Below, in pieces: positions 8,847 through 18,591 of a DNA stretch of 64,000 bases. The position numbers were made by a program, and so were the translations under genes. The stretch is taken from contig CAWBIM010000004.1 in the NCBI GenBank assembly GCA_963788935.1, forward strand, positions 620,001 through 684,000. Reading direction: 5' to 3'. How positions within the stretch are numbered: position 1 is the first letter of the stretch; every line of letters begins with the position of its first letter. The notes beneath the pieces are model-generated. The model saw only the letters and a list, made by a program, of their open reading frames with translations. It was not told the origin of the DNA and made no database searches. The stretch comes from JAOPZW01 sp963788935. Its GTDB lineage: Bacteria > Actinomycetota > Thermoleophilia > Solirubrobacterales > Solirubrobacteraceae.

Positions 8847-11800
8847 TCACCCCACCCGCGAGGCCGTCCCGAACGCCTGGACCTCGGCGAGCCGGACGAA
8901 GCGCGTCGCGGCCGGGCCGGCGGCGTTGCAGTCCGTCGCGTTGTTCGGATCGGCGTCCTGCTCGCCCTGGTACGCGGGGCCGCCGGTGCACTGGCTCGCG
9001 CGCACGACGACCCGCAGGTGCGTCGCCCGGACCGGCGAGAACGTGAAGCCCCGCAGGAGCAGCGACGGCGCCATCGGCCGCGGGGCGTCCGACGGGAACG
9101 CGTTGCTCGCGCTGGCGAACGCGCGCTGGTAGGACGCCTCCTGGCCGCAGTCGGACACCTGGGCGTTGCACGTCCAGATCTCGAACTGCCGGGCCGCGGT
9201 GAACCGGTTCTGGGTCACGTCGGCGGTGCCGCTGAACACCGGCCCGAGCAGCGCGCTGACCTGCACGCGGTTGATGCGCTGGGGCTGGGTGCCGGCGAGG
9301 TCGATCGTGACCTGCTTGCCGTCGACCTCGAACGCGCCGTCGGCGCCCGCGGTCGCGGCGGCCTGCCAGTCGGTGCTCTCCGTGTCGTCGATCAGGTTCT
9401 TGCGGACCCGGTCGGCGTCCTGCACCGTCGTCGGGCCGGAGACCACCGGCGCCGCGTCGCCGCTCGCGGCCGCGCCGCCCTTCTGCGAGGCGAGGTTCGG
9501 GGCCATCTGGATCCCGACCGCCTGGTCGCCCCCCGCCGTGAAGGTCCGGCGGAAGCGCACCGCGCCGAAGCCCGGGGCCGTCGCGATGAACTCGTACGTC
9601 CCCGGCGCGAAGACCGCGGTCTCGTCGAGGTTGTTCGCCGAGGCCGTGGCCGGGGCGTTCGTCGTCGGGTCGGTGTCGGCGACGGGGGAGACCCGCGCCT
9701 CGTAGTGACCGACGTAGATCCGGGCCTTCGGCGCCGCCTGGCCGCCGCCGCCGGCGACGGTCGTCGCGAACGTGACCCGCGCGTTGGACTGGCCCACGGC
9801 CTCGAAGTCGGGCAGCGGGTTCGTGTCGGACTCGACGCCGCGCACGCGGCCCGAGGTGTTGTCCTGGGCCGCGAAGCGGCCGAGGCCGCGGCGGGCGAAC
9901 GCCGCCCACAGCTCGGTCTGGTCGGCGCCGCCGAACCGGGCCTGGTCGGCCGCGAGGATCGCGTTGCGCGCGTCCACCATCGTCGGGTCGGTCGGCATGA
10001 GGAGGAACGCGTCGAACAGCAGCTGGATCCAGCGCCGGTTGCCCGGGCACTGGGTCACGGGGACGGTGCCGGCCGCGCACTGCGCCTGCAGCTGACGGTC
10101 GCTCTCGGGGAACTGGGCGTTGTACTTCGCGGCCAGCGCGCGGCGCAGCTCGAAGTTGATCGCGACCCAGATCTCGCCGTCGGCGTGGACCTCGGGGCCG
10201 GTGAGGTCGTAGCCGACGTCGCTGAAGTTCAGCGGGTCGACCTGGGCCTCGACGCCCGGCTCCGGGAACGCCCCGGTCCGCGGCCAGTTCGCCGCGTAGT
10301 TGCGGATGCCGCGGACCTTGTTGCCCGTCGCGTACGTGCCGGCCGCGAACGGGTTCTCGTCCCCGGTCGGGACGAGGCCGTTCTCGTTGAGCTGCTCGAT
10401 CGCGACGAGGTCGCCGGCGGCCTCGCCCATCGCGCCGGCCTGGAAGCCGGAGCGCTGGTCGCCCTTGCCGATCATCCGGTTCTCGATCATGTGCGTGTAC
10501 TCGTGGCCGATGATGCCGGCGTCGAAGTCGCCGTCCACGCACGGCGGGTAGAACGCGCCCGCGACCGGCTGCCACAGGTACATGTTCGTGATCGACGAGG
10601 ACCCGTCCGGCAGCGTCGCCATGTTCGCGTTGTTGCGCGCGGCGGCGTAGACGTCGGGCGGCGGCAGCGTCGCGCCCGCCTGCGTGTCGCCGAGCACCGG
10701 GTCGTTCTCGCGGAAGGCCTCGGTCAGCCCGAAGTTCGACTGCTGGCCGTTGAAGTTGTCCTCGGTGAAGCCGAGGAGGTAGGAGAAGTCGTGCATGCGG
10801 TTGTGCTGCACGAACAGGTTCGTCACCGCCGCGGCGACGTCGAAGCTCTTGCCGACCTGGAACGCGTCGCCGTAGGGCGTGCCCGGGTTGCAGTCCTGCG
10901 CGAACCACTGGTTGGTCCACGGGAACGTGTAGTCGCGGGTCGGGCTCACCGGGCGGAACTGGTTGGCCCCGGGCTGGCTCGCCGTCGGTCCAGGACTCGG
11001 CCGTGCGGGCGTTGTTGCCGGTCGTCGTGTTCGACGACGCGTTCGTCGCCGGGTCGAAGTCCCACGGCGAGCGCGACGCGGGGTTGCCGACGACGCGGTC
11101 GCAGTCCGCCGGCGTGGTGCTCTGCTTCCAGCAGAGGTTCTCGCGCGTGTCGGTGCTCGGGTTGTTCCACGGATCCTGCGTGAGCGGCGCCAGCGGCGGG
11201 TTGGCCGTGAACGCGCGCCAGCGCGCGGTGAACGGCTGCGGGCGGGGCGGAGGCGTCGAGGCCGATCGTCCCGGTCCAGGCGAGCGGCGCGACCGGCGCG
11301 GTGCCGTCCTCGAAGTCGCACACCACGACGGTGTAGTCGCCCGCCGGGACGCCGCCCTCCGGCGCGTAGCGGATGCGCTCGGGCGTGCGGACCGTGTCCT
11401 GCTGGGCGACCGGGGCGGCGACGCCGGCGCGGAAGAGCTGCAGGACGATGTCGTTCGCCGGGTTCTCCGCGTTGGCGAAGACGTCGATCGCGCGGACGCC
11501 CGAGCCGTCGGCGACGGTGAACGGGCCCTTCGGCGTGTCGCAGCCCGCGTCCTGCGCCGGCAGCGCGCCGGTCAGGGGCGTCGTCCCGGGCGCGGGAGCC
11601 TGGGCGGCGCGCGCCTTGGGCGCGGCCGAGGAGTCGGTCGCGCCCTCGCTGTCGACGAGGTTCTCGCGGGCGAGCACCGCTCCGCTGCGGGCGTCGACGA
11701 AGACGCGGTAGGCGGACGGCTCGACGCCGGACGTGTCGACCACGAGGTTCTCGAACGCCGGGACGTAGCCGCGCGTCACGGTGGGGAAGGCGACCGGCCG

Positions 11801-12482
11801 CGAGCGCTGGACGTCGGACAGGCCGGCGACGCGCAGGCCCTTCCAGCCGCGGGGCAGGCCGAGCTTGCGCGTGCCGATGCGGGTGACGCGGGCCAGCGAC
11901 GTGTTGTGGCCGACGTTGATCGCCGCGCGCTGCCACGCCTGGGCGTCGGACAGCTTCGCCGACCCGGAGGCGAGCGTCTCGTCGCCGCTGATCGTCGACG
12001 CCGCGGACACGACCTTCCACGCGCTCCCGGCCTTCGCGACGCCGATCGTCACGAGGCCGCCGCCGGACGCGGCGACGCCGCCGGGCGTCTGGCGCAGCGT
12101 GATGGCGTGGGTGTCGCTCGCGGCCAGGCGCGAGTCGCTGACCTGCGTGAGGCCGGCGAGCGAGCCGAGCCGGAACAGCGCCCGGTTGCGATCCAGCCAC
12201 GCCCGCGCGGCCGCGCCGGCGCTCGCGCCGCCGACCGTCGCGCCCAGGGCCCCGCCGGGCCGCACGAGCGACGACGGCGTGCCGAACTCGTTCCACGCCG
12301 ACGTCGGCGCGGAGCGCCTTGACGTCGGACCTCTGCGCGGCGGTCGGCGCGAGCTTCCCGGAGCGGACGTCGAGGTCCGGCAGACCGGGGGCGGATTGGA
12401 CGTCGGCGGCGACAGCCGGCCCGACCGAGACGAGCGTGCCGACGCAGACGAGCGCCAGCACGGATGTACGCGGAAAACGCAT
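8847..12482 (-). CDS. Secreted M36 (fungalysin-type) zinc metallopeptidase, three apparent frameshifts
   Basis: A secreted peptidase of about 1,210 residues. The start at 12482 has GGGAGGGG upstream and gives a signal peptide (MRFPRTSVLALVCVGTLVS, then cleavage after AVAA). An FTP-like propeptide follows. The zinc site is HEYTH with downstream GEAAGD (coded near 10420-10520), and MHDFSYLLGFTEDNFNGQ is typical of M36. The C-terminal third includes a discoidin-like stretch (NLIDDTESTDWQAA, VTIDLAG) ending in VRLAEVQAFG. The frame breaks near 12294-12298, 11238-11248 and 10976-10984; each is a +1 shift and the three pieces join without missing conserved sequence. It probably degrades extracellular protein. 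Confidence 0.88.
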   Translation of the reverse strand: MRFPRTSVLALVCVGTLVSVGPAVAADVQSAPGLPDLDVRSGKLAPTAAQRSDVKALRADVGVERVRHAVVARAARRGPGRDGRRRERRRGRAGVAGSQPGAVPARLARRPHAGQRLAPGRERHPRHHAAPDARRRRRVRRRPRDDRRREGRERVEGRVRGVDDQRRRDARLRVGEAVRRPGVAARGDQRRPQHVAGPRHPHRHAQARPAPRLEGPARRRPVRRPALAAGRLPHRDARLRPGVREPRGRHVRRRAVRLPRLRRRPQRSGARPREPRRQRGRDRLLGRAQGARRPGSRARDDAPDRRAAGAGRGLRHAEGPVHRRRRLGRPRDRRLRQRGEPGERHRPAALPRRRRRPGRPAGHGPHARAHPLRAGGRRPGGRLHRRGVRLRGRHRAGRAARLDRDDRPRRLRPARSRSPRAGARSRPTRRWRRSRRIRGTTRAPTRARTSAGSRAPRRRTATASSATPRRARRGTSTRRRTRRRTRRPATTPARPSPGPTASQPGANQFRPVSPTRDYTFPWTNQWFAQDCNPGTPYGDAFQVGKSFDVAAAVTNLFVQHNRMHDFSYLLGFTEDNFNGQQSNFGLTEAFRENDPVLGDTQAGATLPPPDVYAAARNNANMATLPDGSSSITNMYLWQPVAGAFYPPCVDGDFDAGIIGHEYTHMIENRMIGKGDQRSGFQAGAMGEAAGDLVAIEQLNENGLVPTGDENPFAAGTYATGNKVRGIRNYAANWPRTGAFPEPGVEAQVDPLNFSDVGYDLTGPEVHADGEIWVAINFELRRALAAKYNAQFPESDRQLQAQCAAGTVPVTQCPGNRRWIQLLFDAFLLMPTDPTMVDARNAILAADQARFGGADQTELWAAFARRGLGRFAAQDNTSGRVRGVESDTNPLPDFEAVGQSNARVTFATTVAGGGGQAAPKARIYVGHYEARVSPVADTDPTTNAPATASANNLDETAVFAPGTYEFIATAPGFGAVRFRRTFTAGGDQAVGIQMAPNLASQKGGAAASGDAAPVVSGPTTVQDADRVRKNLIDDTESTDWQAAATAGADGAFEVDGKQVTIDLAGTQPQRINRVQVSALLGPVFSGTADVTQNRFTAARQFEIWTCNAQVSDCGQEASYQRAFASASNAFPSDAPRPMAPSLLLRGFTFSPVRATHLRVVVRASQCTGGPAYQGEQDADPNNATDCNAAGPAATRFVRLAEVQAFGTASRVG

Positions 12483-12566
12483 GGCATCCCCTCCCAAGGA
12501 TGGCCGGAGACCGGTCGGCCCGCGGCGCGCGGCATTCATCCACTTGACGGTGCGCCGGTCACGACA

Positions 12567-12581
12567 CGGTGTCAGACACCG
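12567..12581. promoter_or_regulatory. 15-base perfect palindrome in a divergent promoter region
   Basis: CGGTGTCAGACACCG is a perfect palindrome around a central A. It lies between the metallopeptidase start (12482, minus) and the serine hydrolase start (12714, plus), about 85 and 130 bases from each. It may be an operator or a dispersed palindromic element. The remaining intergenic sequence shows nothing else I can support. Confidence 0.4.
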
Positions 12582-12713
12582 GGCACGGGCGACGCAAGTG
12601 CACCGGTTGGCGCCGTGAACGTGGACGCGAAGCTGCAGGCGGGCGCCGTTCGGCGTGCCGTCGGCGGACGGGGGCGGAGCGGCCCGGGCGCGGCGCTTGG
12701 GATCATGCGCGGC

Positions 12714-13964
12714 ATGACGACGCAGCGCGCCGCCCTCGCCCCGGAGGCCGATCCGGCCGATCTCGGCCTCGACGCGGAGCGCCTGCACCGCATCGACCGC
12801 CACTTCGACCGCTTCGTCGACGACGGCCGCCTGCCCGGCTACCTCGCGGTCGTCGCCCGCGACGGGCGGATCGCCCACGTCGCCGCGGGCGGCCGCCGCG
12901 ACCTCGAGTCCGGCGCGCCCGTCGAGCCCGACACGCTGTGGCGGATCTACTCGATGACGAAGCCGATCACGACCGTCGCGGCGATGATCCTCTGGGAGGA
13001 GGGGGCGTTCGAGCTGCGCGACCCGGTCTCGCGCTTCATCCCCGCCTTCGCCGACGCCCGCGTGTACCTCCGCGGCCCGGCGATCGAAGCCGCTCACCGC
13101 GCCCGTCGACCGAGCCGGTGCGCCTCTGGCACCTGATGACGCACACGTCGGGGCTGACGTACGGCTTCCACCACACGCACGCCGTCGACGAGATCTACCG
13201 CACGAACGGCTACGAGTGGGGCACGCCGCCGGGGCTCGACCTCGCCGCGTGCTGCGAGGCGTGGGCGGGGATGCCGCTCGCCTTCGAGCCGGGCGCCGAG
13301 TGGCTGTACTCGGTGGCGACGGACGTCCTCGGCCGCGTCGTCGAGGTCGTCTCCGGCCAGTCGCTCGACGCGTTCCTCGCCGAGCGCGTCCTCGGGCCGC
13401 TGGGCATGTCCGAGACCGCGTTCCACGCCGCCCCCGAGCACCACGACCGGCTCGCGGCGCTGTACGCGCCGGACCCCGCGACCGGCCGCGCCAGCCGCTT
13501 CGACCAGATGGGCCGGCTCGCGCTGAGCCCGCCCGCCGCGCTGTCGGGCGGCGGCGGCCTCGTCTCGACGGCGGGCGACTACCACCGCTTCGCGCTCATG
13601 CTCCTCGGCGGCGGCGAGCTCGACGGCGTGCGCCTGCTCGGCCCGCGGACCGTGCGCTTCATGGCGAGCAACCACCTCCCCGGCGGGGCCGACCTCGAGG
13701 CCTTCGGCCGCCCGCTGTTCGCCGAGACGACGTTCGAGGGCGTCGGCTTCGGGCTCGGGTTCGCCGTCGTGCATGGACCCGGTCGCGGGCCGGTCGCCGG
13801 GGTCGCCGGGCGAGTTCGCCTGGGGCGGCGCGGCGAGCACGGCGTTCTGGGTCGACCCGGTCGAGCGCCTGACGGTCCTGTTCTTCACGCAGCTGCTGCC
13901 GTCGAGCACCTATCCGATCCGCTCGCAGCTGCACCAGCTCGTCCACCAGGCGCTCGTTGACTGA
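12714..13964 (+). CDS. Class C beta-lactamase-fold serine hydrolase, three apparent frameshifts
   Basis: A serine hydrolase of about 418 residues of the beta-lactamase/esterase family. The catalytic SxxK is SMTK in WRIYSMTKPIT (codons from 12951), the second motif is YSV in EWLYSVATDVLG, and the third, HTG-like motif is WGG in GEFAWGGAAST. The frame breaks near 13081-13088, 13105-13112 and 13771-13773, all +1. Restored in order the pieces read KPLTAPV, then EPVRLWHLMTHTSGL, then MDPVAGRSPG, a normal family layout. An ATG at 12705 is an alternative start. No signal peptide is evident, favouring a cytoplasmic esterase. The next gene starts within its stop region. Confidence 0.85.
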
Positions 13965-14545
13965 GCGGGCCGAGATCGCGCCGGCGTTCTACGCGACGCC
14001 GGAGGAGTGGCGCGGCTGGCTCGAGGCCCACCACGCGGACGAGCGCGAGCACTGGGTCGGCTTCCACAAGGTCGGCTCCGGCCAGTCCGAGCATCACATG
14101 GCCCGAGGCCGTCGACCAGGCGCTGTGCTTCGGCTGGATCGACGGCGTGCGCCGCCGCGTGGACGAGACGAGCTACATGATCCGCTTCACGCCGCGCAAG
14201 GCGACGAGCCGGTGGAGCATGGTCAACGTGCGCCGCGTCGGCGAGCTGACCGAGGCGGGCCTCATGCACCCGGCCGGCGCGGCGGCGTTCGCGGCGCGGA
14301 CCGAGACCGGGACGTACTCCTACGAGCAACGCGACGCGGCCGCCTTCGACGCCGAGCGCGAGGCGCGCCTCCGCGCGAACGCCGCGGCGTGGGAGCACTG
14401 GTCCGCCCAGGCGCCGTGGTACCGGCGCACGGCGACGCACTGGGTGATGAGCGCCAAGCGCGAGGACACCCGCGACCGCCGCCTCGCGCGGCTCATCGAG
14501 GACTCCGCCGCCGGGCGCCCGGTCGGGCCGCTCGCGCGGCGGTGA
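13957..14545 (+). CDS. YdeI/OmpD-associated family protein, one apparent frameshift
   Basis: About 195 residues. The start is the TTG at 13957, overlapping the previous stop. The N-terminal part (FYATPEEWRGWLEAHHAD, EHWVGFHKVGS) and the part after a +1 break near 14079-14087 (PSITWPEAVDQALCFGWIDG) together form the conserved core of the YdeI family, and the protein ends in the family pattern with AWYRRTATHWVMSAKREDTR-like residues. Members are small cytoplasmic proteins linked in some species to stress or antimicrobial peptide tolerance; the biochemical role is not known. The last four bases overlap a possible GTG for the next gene. Confidence 0.82.
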
Positions 14546-14562
14546 CGGGGCGGGAGGGCGGC

Positions 14563-15918
14563 GTGACGACGCCCGCGGCGGCCGCCGTCGCCGCCGAGGG
14601 GCCGGCCGAGCCGGGGCGCGGGCCGCGCCGCCGCCGGCTGACGGGGTGGGACCTGCTCGTCCTCGTCGGCGCGAACGCCGTCGCGGTCGTCGGGCTGTGG
14701 TGGCGGCAGGGCGGGATCAGCGAGATCCACGACACGGCCGGGCTGCTCACGAGCCTCGGGCGCGTGACCGGCATGGTCGGCGCGCTGCTCGCCCTCGTCC
14801 AGCTCGTGCTCCTCGCGCGCCTGCCGGTGCTCGACACGCTCGCGCTCGACCGCGTCAACGGCTGGCACCGGTGGAACGGGATCGCGTGCGTGGCGCTGCT
14901 CGTCGCCCACACGGTCCTCATCACGGCGGGCTACGCGCTGGCCGACGAGGTCGGGCTCGGGCGCGAGATCGGCGACCTCCTCGGCGACTACTCGGGCGTG
15001 CTCATCGCGACGATCGGGCTCGTGCTGCTCGTGGCCGCCGCCGTCACGTCGGCGCGGGCGGCGCGCCGCCGGCTCGGGCGCCGCGCGTGGCACGCGGTCC
15101 ACCTGACGGTCTACCTGGCGATCGCGCTCGCGTTCAGCCACCAGCTCGCCACCGGGCACGAGTTCCAGCGCCAGCCGGTCGCGCGCGCCTACTGGTGGGC
15201 GCTCTACGGGGCGACGCTCCTCGCGATCGTCGCGTTCCGGGTCGTGCTCCCTGTGGTCCGCTCGCTCGCCGTCCATCGCCTGCACGTCGCGCGGGTCGCG
15301 ACCGGCGCGCCCGGCGTCGTCACGGTGGAGATCGGCGGCGACGGCCTCGACCGGCTCGGGGCCCGCGCGGGCCAGTACCTGCACTGGCGCTTCCTCGCGC
15401 CCGGTCACCGGTGGCGCGCGCGGGCCCTGTCGCTGTCGGCCGCGCCGCGCGCCGGCGTCCTGCGGGTGACGGTTCGCGAGCGGCCCGGCGCCCGCGCGTC
15501 GCTCGCGACCCTGCGGCCCGGGACGCGGGTGATCGCGGAGGGTCCCGCGGGCGGGCTGACGAGCGCGAGCCGCCGGCGCCCCGGACTGGCCGTCGTCGCG
15601 GGCGGCCCCGGGATCGCCCCGGCCCGCGCGCTGCTCGAGGAGACGCCGGGCGATGTCGCGCTCGTGTGCGCCGGCGCCCGCGAGACCGCACCGCTCGGCG
15701 CCGAGGTCGACGATCTCGCGCGCGACCGGGCGGCCGCCCTGTCCTGGGTCGCGGCCGGGACGCCGCTCACGGCCGAGCGCCTGGTCGCGCTCGTCCCCGA
15801 CCTCGCCGAGCGCGACGTGTTCGTCGCCGGCCCGAGCGACTGGGTGGGCGAGGTCCGAGCCGCGCTGCGCGCCGCCGGGATCGCCGACCGCCAGGTCTGG
15901 AGCGAGGGGTTCGGCTGA
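14563..15918 (+). CDS. Ferric-reductase-like membrane protein with FAD/NAD-binding reductase domain
   Basis: A 451-residue membrane electron-transfer protein. Six hydrophobic helices span residues about 25-225, with paired His residues in NGWHRWNG, VAHTVLI and RRAWHAVHLTVYLAIALAFSHQL suited to binding two haems, as in the ferric reductase/YedZ fold. The cytoplasmic half (about 240-450) is a ferredoxin-reductase-like FAD and NAD(P)H domain, with RARALSLSAAP for FAD, GGPGIAPARALLEE for NAD(P) and the terminal VWSEGFG. The GTG at 14563 is chosen for GGGAGG upstream. It overlaps by one base the gene for an FMN-binding protein, followed by the flavin transferase, so the three should act as one electron-export chain. 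Confidence 0.88.
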   Translation: MTTPAAAAVAAEGPAEPGRGPRRRRLTGWDLLVLVGANAVAVVGLWWRQGGISEIHDTAGLLTSLGRVTGMVGALLALVQLVLLARLPVLDTLALDRVNGWHRWNGIACVALLVAHTVLITAGYALADEVGLGREIGDLLGDYSGVLIATIGLVLLVAAAVTSARAARRRLGRRAWHAVHLTVYLAIALAFSHQLATGHEFQRQPVARAYWWALYGATLLAIVAFRVVLPVVRSLAVHRLHVARVATGAPGVVTVEIGGDGLDRLGARAGQYLHWRFLAPGHRWRARALSLSAAPRAGVLRVTVRERPGARASLATLRPGTRVIAEGPAGGLTSASRRRPGLAVVAGGPGIAPARALLEETPGDVALVCAGARETAPLGAEVDDLARDRAAALSWVAAGTPLTAERLVALVPDLAERDVFVAGPSDWVGEVRAALRAAGIADRQVWSEGFG

Positions 15919-16391
15919 TGGACCGCGGCGACCTCGCGCGCCGCGCCGCGCCCGTCGTCGTCGCGACGGCCGGCGTGGCCGCGCTCCTGCACGGCGTCCG
16001 CGGGCGGCCGCAGCCGATCCCGCCCGACTCGGCCGTGCCGAAGATCGAGGCCGGCCCGACGACGAAGACGATCCACGGGGTCAGCAGCCGCCGGGCGCCG
16101 GGCGGCGGCCGCGTGCGCTCCGGGCTGAGCGACGCGTTCACGACGCCGTTCTCGTTCATCCAGGTCCGCGTCACGTTCACCGGCCGCCTCTTGACCCGGG
16201 TCGAGACGGTCGAGATGACCGGCACCGGCGCCCGGACCCAGGCGATCAACGAGCGCGCCGAGCCGCTCCTGCGCGCCGAGGCCCTGCGCGCCGGCAGCGC
16301 CGACGTCGACGTCGTCACCGGCGCGACCTACACGAGCCGCAGCTACCGCAAGGCGCTGCAGTCGGCGATCGACAAGGCGCGCCATGGCTGA
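15918..16391 (+). CDS. Membrane-anchored FMN-binding domain protein
   Basis: A 157-residue protein with one N-terminal membrane anchor (residues about 10-26) and an extracytoplasmic FMN-binding domain. The motif VVTGATYTS puts Thr137 where the family attaches FMN by a phosphoester bond, as in NqrC and RnfG. ApbE, the enzyme that makes that bond, is encoded by the next gene, whose start at 16384 overlaps the end of this one. The upstream ferric-reductase-like protein is the natural electron donor. The final acceptor is not indicated. Confidence 0.9.
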   Translation: MDRGDLARRAAPVVVATAGVAALLHGVRGRPQPIPPDSAVPKIEAGPTTKTIHGVSSRRAPGGGRVRSGLSDAFTTPFSFIQVRVTFTGRLLTRVETVEMTGTGARTQAINERAEPLLRAEALRAGSADVDVVTGATYTSRSYRKALQSAIDKARHG

Positions 16392-17161
16392 GACGCTCGC
16401 CGCCGGCGGCCTGCACCGCGTGGAGACCGTCATGGGCATCCCGGTCGGGGTGGACGTCCGCGACGACGGCGTCGACCCCGCCGTCCTCGACCGCGCGTTC
16501 GCCCACCTGCGCGCCGTCGACGCGGCGTTCAGCCCGTACCGGGCGACGAGCGATGTCCGCCGGATCGCCGCGGGCACGCTCGCGGTCGCCGCGGCCCGGC
16601 CCGAGGTGCGGGCGGTGCTCGCGCGCTGCGAGCGCCTGCGCCACGCCACCGGCGGGCGCTTCGACGTGCACGCCACCGGGCGCCTGGACCCGTCGGGGTT
16701 CGTGAAGGGCTGGGCGGTCGACGGCGTCGTCGCGATCCTGGGCGCGGCCGGCGCCCGGAACCTGTGCGTGCACGCGGGGGGCGACATCCGCGTGCTCGGC
16801 GAGCGGGCGCCCGGCCGCCCGTGGCGCGTCGGCGTCCAGCACCCGTCCGCGGCGGGCCGGACGGCCGCCGTGCTGCACGCCCCGGCGGGCGGCCTCGCGG
16901 TCGCGACGTCGGGGGCCTACGAGCGCGGCGCCCACATCGTCGACCCGCGCACCGGCCGGCCGCCGCGCGGCGTGCTGCTCGGTCACCGTCTGCGGGCCGG
17001 ACCTCGGCACCGCCGACGCCTACGCGACCGCGGCCTTCGCGATGGGGCCCGACGCCCCGGCCTGGACGGCGACGCTGCCGGAGGGCTTCGCCGCCATGAC
17101 GATCCTCGAGGGCGGCACGGTGCTCTCGACCCGCGCGATGGACGCGCTGCGCGCGGGGTAG
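16384..17161 (+). CDS. apbE: FAD:protein FMN transferase, one apparent frameshift
   Basis: An ApbE-type enzyme of about 258 residues that transfers FMN from FAD to a Thr or Ser of a partner protein. It begins VETVMGIPVGVDV (the family VMGT-like start) and contains FSPYRATSDVRRIAAG, FDVHATGRLDPSGFVKGWAVD (the SG-hh-KG-a-D FAD-binding motif) and NLCVHAGGDIRVLG. The frame breaks at about 16976-16980; the +1 frame restores SVTVCGPDLGTADAYATAAF, the C-terminal magnesium-binding region with its conserved DA-AT residues, to the stop at 17161. It is translationally overlapped with its likely target, the FMN-binding protein. Confidence 0.9.
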
Positions 17162-17207
17162 CGCGATCGCGGCGCCGTCCGAGAGCCTCGCGGTCCTGCG
17201 CGCGTCG

Positions 17208-17894
17208 TTGCGCGAACGGCTGGCCGCGATGCGCGGCGAGCCGCCCGAGCGCCTGCCGCCGGCGATCCTCGACATCCGCGTCATCCGCGCGCGCGTGCCC
17301 GGCGGCGACGTGTTCCTCGTGCGGCCGGCGGACTGGGAGCAGCTACGCCACGAGGAGGGCGGCGCGGGCCGCGGCGTGCCGTACTGGGCGACGCCGTGGC
17401 CGAGCGGCGCGGTCCTCGCCGGCGCGGTCGCCGACGACCCGCCGCCCGCCGGCGCGCGCGTGCTCGAGCTCGGCTGCGGGCTCGGGCTGCCGAGCATCGT
17501 CGCCGCGCGGGAGGGCGCGTCCGTGCTCGCCACCGACGGCTCGTCGGACGCGGTCGTCTTCGCCGCCCACTCGCTCGCGCTCAACGAGCTCGACGGCGAG
17601 GTCGCCGAGGTCGACTGGGCCACGCAGGGCGACGCGCTCGTCGCGCGCGGCCCGTGGGACGTCGTGCTCGCCGCCGACGTGCTGTACCTCAAGGCGAGCG
17701 TCGAGGCCGCGCTCGCGCTGCTGCCGCGGCTCGTGGCGCCGGGCGGCGAGATCCGGCTGGCCGACCCGCGGCGCGCGGGCGCCCGCGACTTCCTCGCCGC
17801 CGCGCGGGCGAGCTTCACCGTGCGCACGCGGCAGGACGGCGAGATCGCGCTGCACCGCCTGACCCCGCGCCCGGGACGGCGCGGCGCCGGTTAG
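17208..17894 (+). CDS. Class I SAM-dependent methyltransferase
   Basis: A 228-residue methyltransferase of the small-lysine/METTL-like (Nnt1/EFM-type) group. The SAM-binding motif I is VLELGCGLGLPSIVAA (residues about 88-103), motif II is VLATDGSSDAV, and the catalytic DxxL-like motif is DVVLAADVLY. The family methylates proteins or small amines; the substrate here is unknown. The TTG at 17208 is uncertain; an internal ATG at 17229 (MRGEPPERLPP) is possible. Its TAG overlaps the stop codon of the convergent gene by three bases. Confidence 0.82.
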   Translation: MRERLAAMRGEPPERLPPAILDIRVIRARVPGGDVFLVRPADWEQLRHEEGGAGRGVPYWATPWPSGAVLAGAVADDPPPAGARVLELGCGLGLPSIVAAREGASVLATDGSSDAVVFAAHSLALNELDGEVAEVDWATQGDALVARGPWDVVLAADVLYLKASVEAALALLPRLVAPGGEIRLADPRRAGARDFLAAARASFTVRTRQDGEIALHRLTPRPGRRGAG

Positions 17895-18388
17895 CCCGGG
17901 AGCGTGGCGCTCGCCTGGCAGGTGAGGCCGCGGGGGCCGACGGCGCGTGCGGTGACCTGGTCGGGCCCCGCGTAGTCGCTGATGCGGCGCTCGACCGAGA
18001 ACGACCGGCTGGTGCTCGCGGTGCGGGCGTTCCCGCGCCACACGATGCGGCTCTCCTGGACGAACACGACGCGCCAGGTCTGGTGGCCCTTGCCGTGGAC
18101 CTCGAACTCGGCCTCGATCACGCCGTCGCGGGCCTTGAGCTTGAGCTTCGACGTGGCGCCGCGGCCGCAGGCGCCGGCGACGCGGACCTCGGGACGGGCG
18201 CCGCCGCCATGGCCGCCGCCGCCGTTGTCGTCACCGCCGCCCCCGCCACCGCCGCCGCCGCCGCTCGCGAGCGCGGCGGCGGGGCCGAGCAGCGCGAGGG
18301 CAAGCAGCGCGGTGAGCAGGAGTGCGGGGACGCGGACCGCCAGGCGGGGGGCGGGGGCGTGCAGGGTGGGGGGCGTGCGGCGATCCAT
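17891..18388 (-). CDS. Secreted protein with glycine-rich linker
   Basis: A 165-residue protein with a signal peptide (ALLLTALLALALLGPAAALA), then a low-complexity run of more than ten glycines followed by DDNGGGGHGGG, then a domain of about 100 residues of beta character (EVRVAGACGRGATSKLKLKARDG, WRVVFVQESRIVWRG) with two cysteines that could form a disulfide. I know similar domains from hypothetical Thermoleophilia proteins but have no function for them. A start nine bases upstream at 18397 is possible. The 200 bases upstream of it are GC-rich with repeated CCGTCCGGCGG but no clear promoter. Confidence 0.72.
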   Translation of the reverse strand: MDRRTPPTLHAPAPRLAVRVPALLLTALLALALLGPAAALASGGGGGGGGGGDDNGGGGHGGGARPEVRVAGACGRGATSKLKLKARDGVIEAEFEVHGKGHQTWRVVFVQESRIVWRGNARTASTSRSFSVERRISDYAGPDQVTARAVGPRGLTCQASATLPG

Positions 18389-18591
18389 CGGTCGCAAGAA
18401 GGTGAAGCCTGGCCGGTCCGGGCTTCAATGCGACTTTGGTCCGACACCCGGGTGCGGTCCGCCGCAGGGTGCGCCGTCCGTCCGGCGGGCGGCGCCGTCC
18501 GGCGGCTTGTCGGCGGCCGATGCGCGGTTCCGGGCTGCGTTGCCGGGGGGCGGGATTGGCGGCGCGCCGCTCGGCGGCGGGAAGCCAGGCC

